A stretch of 64,000 nt of DNA, taken from Adiantum capillus-veneris (Eukaryota; Streptophyta; Polypodiopsida; Polypodiales; Pteridaceae). Under the pieces are notes generated by a model. That model saw nothing but the letters and a program-made list of their open reading frames with translations, was not told where the DNA came from and did not search any database. This document shows positions 58,462 to 64,000 of this stretch, piece by piece (positions within the stretch are counted from its first letter, which is position 1; each line of letters starts with the position of its first letter). The translations under genes and the position numbers were made by a program. The stretch spans positions 93,506,529 to 93,570,528 of the forward strand of contig CM043959.1 of assembly GCA_014529385.2 (NCBI GenBank). The letters run 5' to 3'.

Positions 58462-59280
58462 TTGCTAAAAGAATACCGTGATATCTTTGCTTGGTCTTAC
58501 AAGGATCTCAAGGGTGTTGATCCAGAAATCTGTCGACATACCATACCCATGAGAGATGATGCGAAACCACGTAGACAAAGGTCATACATGTATAATGAAA
58601 CATTTGCTAGGAAGATAAAAGAAGAGATTGAAAAACTAAAGGAAGCTGAATTTATTTACGAGATTGAACACACAGATTGGGTGTCTCCAATTGTGGTAGT
58701 ACCCAAGAAGAATGGAAAATTACGAGTGTCTGTTAATCTTAAAAAAGTGAATGTAGCTATCATTAGAGACAACTTTTATCTTCCAATCACTGAGCATGTT
58801 TTAGAACCAGTTGCAAGAAAAGAAGCTTACAGTTTCTTAACTGGATTTTTGGGATACAATCAACTTTTGGTTGACCCAAAAGATCAGCATAAAATCGCTT
58901 TTGCAAACAGAATGGGGTATTTTTGCCTATCAGGTTATTCCGTTTGGTTTAACTAATACTCCATCCACATTTCAAAGGTTGATGAGCCATGTTTTTAAAG
59001 AATATCTTAGGAAATTCTTAGAAGTATATATGGATGATCTATGCGTACATTCATCAATCCGAGCTGATCATTTTGAACACCTCAAAAAGGTATTTGAAAA
59101 ATATAGACTTCATAGGATTTGTTAAAATCTTGAAAAGTGCACATTCATAGGTAGACAAGGAAAAATTCTTGGACATATAGTATCTAAAAATGGCATAGCT
59201 ACTAATATTGAAAAAATTCATGTCATTGTTGATTTGCCTAGACCAACAACAGTCAAGGGGGTAGAAGCCTTCATAGGGTA
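58462..59280 (+). pseudogene. pol: V reverse transcriptase
   Basis: YRDIFAWSYKDLKGVDPEIC, WVSPIVVVPKKNGKLRVSVN, YSFLTGFLGYNQ. After a frameshift near 58,910 come IPFGLTNTPSTFQRLMSHVF, the catalytic box YMDD at about 59,027-59,038 and DDLCVHSSIRADH. Then GKILGHIVSKNGIAT and EAFIGYCGYY. It is the uninterrupted counterpart that defines the insertion sites in G1. Two frameshifts and a stop at 59,123 disable it. Confidence 0.9.
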
Positions 59281-59282
59281 TT

Positions 59283-59812
59283 GTGGATATTACCGGACAG
59301 TTCATCTACATGTACGCTATAATTGCAAAACCCATGTATAGCTTGATTACACACTTTGAGTGGACAGAGGCATGTGAAGAGTTCTTCATGAATCTTAAGC
59401 AAGCTCTCATCTCAGTTCCAATATTAAAAGCACCAAATTGGGATAAGATATTCTACATACATGTAGATGCTTCCAATTTTGCCATCGGTTGTATACTAGC
59501 TCAACCAGGAGACGGAAAAATTGACTTTCCTATTTCTTATGCTAGCCAACAGTTGAACATGGTGGAAAAGAATTACATGACCACTACAAAAGAAGGGTTA
59601 GGAATGATCTATGCGGTTAAAAAGTATAGATATTACCTTCTATTAGCCAACAAGTTTGTGTTCTTTATGGACCACCAAGCTTTGTTGTACTTGGTGAACA
59701 AACCATGTAGCACAGGAAATATAGTGAGATGGTTCATCTATCTTTTTGGAATTTGATTTCACTATGGTTGTAAAAAAGGACACTATACATCAACGAGCAT
59801 ATCATTTGTCAA
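59283..59812 (+). pseudogene. pol: V RNase H domain
   Basis: FEWTEACEEFF, KIFYIHVDASNFAIGCILAQ, TTTKEGLGMIYAVKKY, FFMDHQALLYLVNKP. After a frameshift at about 59,750, FDFTMVVKKDTIHQRAYHLS follows. Catalytic acidic residues are all visible. It would remove the RNA template during cDNA synthesis. Confidence 0.88.
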
Positions 59813-61497
59813 GGATTGTTTCCGAAGAATCACCTAAAGGGGTAGACGATGATCTACTAGATGCCTATTTGTTCTCCATGGAAATGATATCTCGATGGTC
59901 GAAAAACATGGTATCATTGATGACAATAGCTCAAGTGGATTCACAAATACCACTTCCTATTACAATCGAATTAATTGAGCAATCGGTTATGTATCAATTA
60001 CTAGCTGGTAAGCTATACAAAAGAAATCGAGATGGAATATTGTTCTTATGCATTAATCCTAAAGAGAAAAAACAATACCTAAGTCAAGCTCATGTTATCA
60101 TAGTAGGACTTCACTTTGCGGAAGACAAAACTATGCAACGAATCTTGAGACTTGGAGTATTTTGGCTGACTATGAGGAGTGATGTTCGATCTTTTGTAAA
60201 GGATTGTCCTCAATGTCAAAAACAAACACCCATACCTTATGTGACATTGTTTCAAATGTCACCTATTACTAAGTGGAGTAACTATCTGGTTACTTACTTA
60301 TCCAACCGAACATTTCCTAAGGATATGACTAAACGTCGTCAAAGAGAAATTGAAACTGAAGCAAGATACTATGCTCATATTGGAAACCAATTGTATCAGA
60401 GAGGTAAAGATCAACATTTGCATCTTTGTGCAAACGAAGACGAGTATATTACGATTATAGAACACGTACATGTTGGATTAGCTGGAGGTCACTTTTCTAG
60501 TGAGACCACCGCAAGAGCAATCTTGATGGCAGGCATATGGTGGCCAACACTTTTTGCAGATGCCAAAGAATATGTTTGAAGGTGTGATGCTTGTCAACGA
60601 GCAAAAATTCCAACATGTGTAGATATCATGCCCCTAAAACCAATGATGGGGGCTAGAGCTTTCGCAAAATGGGGTATAGATTTTGTTGGGCCAATACAGC
60701 CACGTGCTTATAGAACCCAAGCTCAATATATCATCGTAGCTACGGACTATTTGACCAAGTGGGCCGAGGCTAAAGAAACTCAAAAGAATGATGCCAGAAC
60801 CACTACAGAATTCTTATATGAGTATGTATTCACGAGATATGGACCTCCAATAGAAATTTTTAGTGATCGGGGAACTCATTTCTCAACGAGGTAATCGAGT
60901 ATTTGCCTAATGAGTTTATGGTCATCCATAACAAATCAGCTCCCTATCACCCATAAGCAAATGGACAACCTCCATGCTACTCTATGGGCTTATCGATTTT
61001 CATTCAAAAGAGCTTTAAATGATACACCCTTTAACCTTGTTTATGGTCTTGATGCCATATTTCCAATAGAATTTCTATTTCCAACACTAAGGGTAACAAA
61101 GAATCTTGAGTGGACTGGACATGAATTGTCAGAAAAACTTGAAGATTTGGAAAATCTAGAAGAGCAAAGGCTAACTGCCATAGCTCTATGCACAAAAGCG
61201 AAAAAAAAAAAGTTTTTTGATTCCTACTTAATCACAAAAATCTTCAAGAAAGGGGACTTAGTTTTAGTCTATTCCCTTAAGCAACACATTTCCAAGTTTA
61301 AGATAAAGGGAAACGGACGGTTTATCATTGAAGATGTATCTCCAAGTGGAGCAATAAAATTGTCCACACTAGACGGTGAACCAATGGCTAATTGGATTAG
61401 TGGATGTCGTTTAAAGAAAGACAATTTTCCGCTAACCAATGAATTGCTAGAAAGAATGCATGCAGGCAAGAAAATGAGGATTAAACGACACAAGTAA
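59813..61497 (+). pseudogene. pol: V integrase with two H2C2 modules
   Basis: Module 1: His codons at 60,091 and 60,112, then CPQC at 60,205-60,216. Module 2: His at 60,463-60,492 and CDAC at 60,583-60,594, just after a TGA at 60,577. The core has KWGIDFVGPI (Asp) and IFSDRGTHF (Asp). Compared with G1, about 78 bases are missing after HPxANGQ, which removes the catalytic Glu. The C-terminal domain (EDVSPSGAIKLSTLDGEPMA, ERMHAGKKM) is of the chromodomain-less type. The copy is inactive. Confidence 0.87.
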
Positions 61498-62063
61498 TTG
61501 ATGAAGCCCAAGAGGAAGCTCGACTTCAAATACTCAAACGGAAAGCTGCTCTCAAGAATCAACAGATACTGATTCTCATCAACAATCTAGAAATAAATGA
61601 CCGACAATGGGAATTACCTAAAGATGCAGTTTCAATAGATGAAGAATGGTTAGACGGAATGGACCTGCGCATCAAAGCACAACTCAACAATCATAGCACC
61701 AATGCTTTGGTTGACACAGGAGCTAGAGTAAATGCAGTCAATTATTCCATGTACAAGAAGGCAACAAGTCAAGCATTGACAACAAGAATAGCGACAATCA
61801 AAGGATGCAACAAGAACCCAACCCCAACATTGGGAGTAGTCAACTTGAACGTGATAGTACATGGATGCTCATGTCCTCATCAGTTTGTATGCTTACCAGA
61901 TGAACACATGAATGAGACGATGATTCTTGGAATTCCCTGGATGCGGACATACAAAGCAGTACTAGATTGGGATACAAATCAGCTCAAGCTATCACCTAAA
62001 TATGGACAACTCATTGTTCCAATTGCACCAAGCAAGGAGGAATGGAAAGGAAGCAATCAATAG
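61485..62063 (+). pseudogene. V C-terminal retropepsin-like domain (PR2)
   Basis: This frame overlaps the integrase stop and is open from 61,485 to 62,063. It starts TQVIDEAQEEARLQILKRKA. The retropepsin features are ALVDTGARVNAV (intact Asp-Thr-Gly, 61,713-61,721), HGCSCPHQFVCLPDEHM and MILGIPWMRTYKAVLDW. G1 keeps the same domain in the same order. A single-base shift separates it from integrase, so the ancestor probably read straight from pol. The catalytic triplet survives here although the normal protease of V has lost its own. Confidence 0.72.
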
Positions 62064-62617
62064 ACCAAACCATGAAGTAATCAATCTTATCCATCCCCTC
62101 GACAAGCCGAAAACATCACCAACAAAATCAAAGAAGGTTCCAAGGGTCAAAAAACAGAGACGAGCATCACCGAGCATGGAACCTAATATGAAATGGGTTT
62201 GGAATAAAAAGGAGCACTTATCTTCTCCACAAACCGTAAAACCAATCAAGCAATGGAGAGTCAAGTCTCAAAAGACTCCACCACACCATATAGCACCAAG
62301 AAAACCAAGCTACCGATGGCGAGAAAAAGCTTGACAGCATTCAAAGGTGCTACCAACAGCTGAAGCAATGAGCGTATTGAAGCATCCTGATGGTATAATC
62401 AAACAAAGAGCACACAAGCTACAAGATTTACTATTTGGAAGACAATATCAGCAAACCTCGACATCAGAAATCCTTGAGTTAATTACTCAAGACCCAGCTC
62501 ATGCACAACATAGTGGTTTGAATTGCATTGATCTTCAAAGCATGGTAGATCCAACCACGGCTATGCATAGATACGATTGTTCATCCCATGCACATAGTCG
62601 TCCCGGAGTATGCCATC
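62064..62617 (+). other. V downstream coding remnants
   Basis: Frames at 62,002-62,334 (Lys/Pro-rich) and 62,347-62,640 (LPTAEAMSVLKHPDGII) are short and unrecognised. They may be the tail of the PR2 protein after frameshifts, as G1 has a similar Lys/Pro-rich tail at 39,750-39,931. Confidence 0.4.
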
Positions 62618-62681
62618 TAGGAGGGGTGGAAGGGCACTAAGTAATTAAGGGCAATGTTTGAAGAGGGAGGAAAAAGTTCGA
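62618..62681 (+). promoter_or_regulatory. V polypurine tract region (two candidates)
   Basis: CTAGGAGGGGTGGAAGGG at 62,618-62,635 matches the G1 PPT context. A second purine run AAGAGGGAGGAAAAAG at 62,661-62,676 precedes TGTTAACATG. I cannot tell which one was used. Confidence 0.5.
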
Positions 62682-63420
62682 TGTTAACATGTGATTTTTT
62701 GCAAAATTAGCTAATAATGCCCTTATAATTCATCATCAAGGAAAAATTCATTGATAATATCTTCCCGATGAGTGTAAATAGTGAATATACTATCAGAAAA
62801 TCATCAAAAAATAGTCCTTTTTGGTTTTTTTTCATCATTTTTCTTAATATTCAGACTTAAAAATGGAGAAATCCAACAAAAAACAATAAAGATATATTTT
62901 TTAATGGATTTTCCTAGCTATTGGATTTTTGCTTTACTTTTTTAGCGCATTTTTTTATTTTCTTTGATTTTTTCAATAAGCAGGTCAAAAATTAATAATA
63001 AATAGCAAAGAAGCTGAGATGGAAAAACAGAAGACACGATGGTGATCAGAAAGACAAGGCAAACAAGCACAAAAATTTTCAATGAAATCGAAAGATGGAA
63101 GCGAGAAGCCTAAATTAAGCGGCCAGACCTACTTTTGCAAAATTCTTGCAGAATGAGCTACAGGCATCCGATCAGGGAAATTTTTGAGACTTAGATTTCA
63201 CGGCCTAGTAGGACTAGCGGGGAAATTTGGGGAAAATTGGTTTGGGAAGTCCGGGTATAGATATTTAAGGTAGACTAAAACCACCTCATTTGCACTTGTG
63301 GCCTTTGCAGAGAGAGCTTTTCAAACTCTTTCACGCGTCTTTTCTGGTGTCTACGGTTGCCCGTTTTCAGCGTCGTCTCACACGAGACACGAGGAGTAAG
63401 TTCTTTACTCGTCAATGATC
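62682..63420 (+). repeat. Possible V 3' LTR (limits uncertain)
   Basis: It starts TGTTAACATG after purine-rich sequence. AT-rich first half, then GATATTTAAGG near 63,261 as a possible TATA region and a pyrimidine-rich stretch to about 63,410. It does not match the LTR at 49,338-50,275, so the assignment is tentative. Confidence 0.4.
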
Positions 63421-64000
63421 CATTTTGTACAGCCGGTAGCTAGTTTAAACCCCTAAAAAAACCCCTAGACAGTGAGCAATGCACGAAGACCTACGACCAA
63501 AAACTGACCATAGCGGCTTGTCAGCTCGACCAAATCGGATGAGATTTGAATTGTAGCATGCCCTAACATAACAGAACCTTTTTATATCATTAGTTGACCA
63601 TTCGGAAAGGTTCGAGGGGATCCCCAGTAGAAAAGCTAGGTTTTTGGCAGATGCGAGAATTTGGTTCCGACTTCACAGACAGCTTGCCTATGAGGTTCAT
63701 ATACAATGTGTATGATTGGGTTAGTAAAATCAATCAAGCAAAGCCCTCAAAAAGCAAAAAACGGCTCGAAGGCTACAAAGCATCAAATTCTATAAATGGG
63801 ATCAAATTGACTCCAAATGAGTGAGAATTGCTTGAGTTGCTTCACGACTATGTTACCAATAAGTCCAAAGCCTCAAAATTGACCAACCAACTCAACAGGC
63901 AGTATAGTCACAGAAATTAGAGATTTCAGAGTCGACAAAGCACAAAGTGATGCTGGCAAGACCAAACTTGACCAAACTCAATTTAGGACTTGTTTTAGGT
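63421..64000 (+). other. Right edge, leader-like DNA
   Basis: A 76-codon frame at 63,594-63,824 has no recognisable motif. Words such as TTGACCAAACTCA resemble the V and W leaders. Nothing further can be supported. Confidence 0.35.

Overview
This is plant nuclear DNA made almost entirely of transposable elements; I find no ordinary host gene, no tRNA or rRNA and no CRISPR array. The evidence for a plant is Ty3/gypsy polyproteins without a chromodomain, primer-binding sites matching plant tRNA-Asp and initiator tRNA-Met, a two-gene CACTA (En/Spm) transposon with introns, a Ty1/copia fragment and long LTRs. The density and the old, decayed nesting point to a large-genome vascular plant; I cannot name the species. 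Element names (G1, X, Y, T, Z, W, V) are mine.

Left part (1-40,343): a decayed Ty3/gypsy element, G1, runs from the left edge. It carries gag, protease (PR), reverse transcriptase (RT), RNase H (RH), integrase (IN) and a second retropepsin-like domain (PR2), ending at a polypurine tract at 40,329-40,343. Four insertions split it. They are a TTAA-flanked terminal-inverted-repeat element (4,863-6,204), the LTR element X (7,111-26,474), a 430-bp MITE (28,424-28,853) and the LTR element Z (28,925-39,092). X is itself split: LTR element Y (11,099-24,853) sits in X's 3' LTR, the 150-bp-LTR element T (11,834-18,892) sits in Y's 5' LTR, and T contains a CACTA transposon with one recognisable end (13,669). 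TSDs, TG...CA ends and, for T and Y, undisturbed sister LTR copies support this order.

Middle (40,344-49,337): an LTR-like stretch with a long GA microsatellite is followed by a leader with five near-palindromes centred on ATCGCGAT or variants. Then comes element W, a long broken ORF of unknown function with a coiled-coil part, ending in a PPT and LTR start at 46,596. A minus-strand Ty1/copia fragment at 48,370-49,345 has the unusual order RT/RNase H, PPT, LTR, PBS.

Right part (49,338-64,000): element V has an LTR with TATA box, a tRNA-Asp PBS and a leader of about 288-bp repeats, each carrying a palindrome. A second TTAA element copy lies in that leader. A gag-PR-RT-RH-IN-PR2 gene of the same family as G1 follows. 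The 5' LTR and the 3' end of V do not match each other.

Functionally, G1 and V encoded complete retrotransposition machinery but both are broken. X, Y, Z and W show no RT or integrase and would have depended on such machinery in trans.
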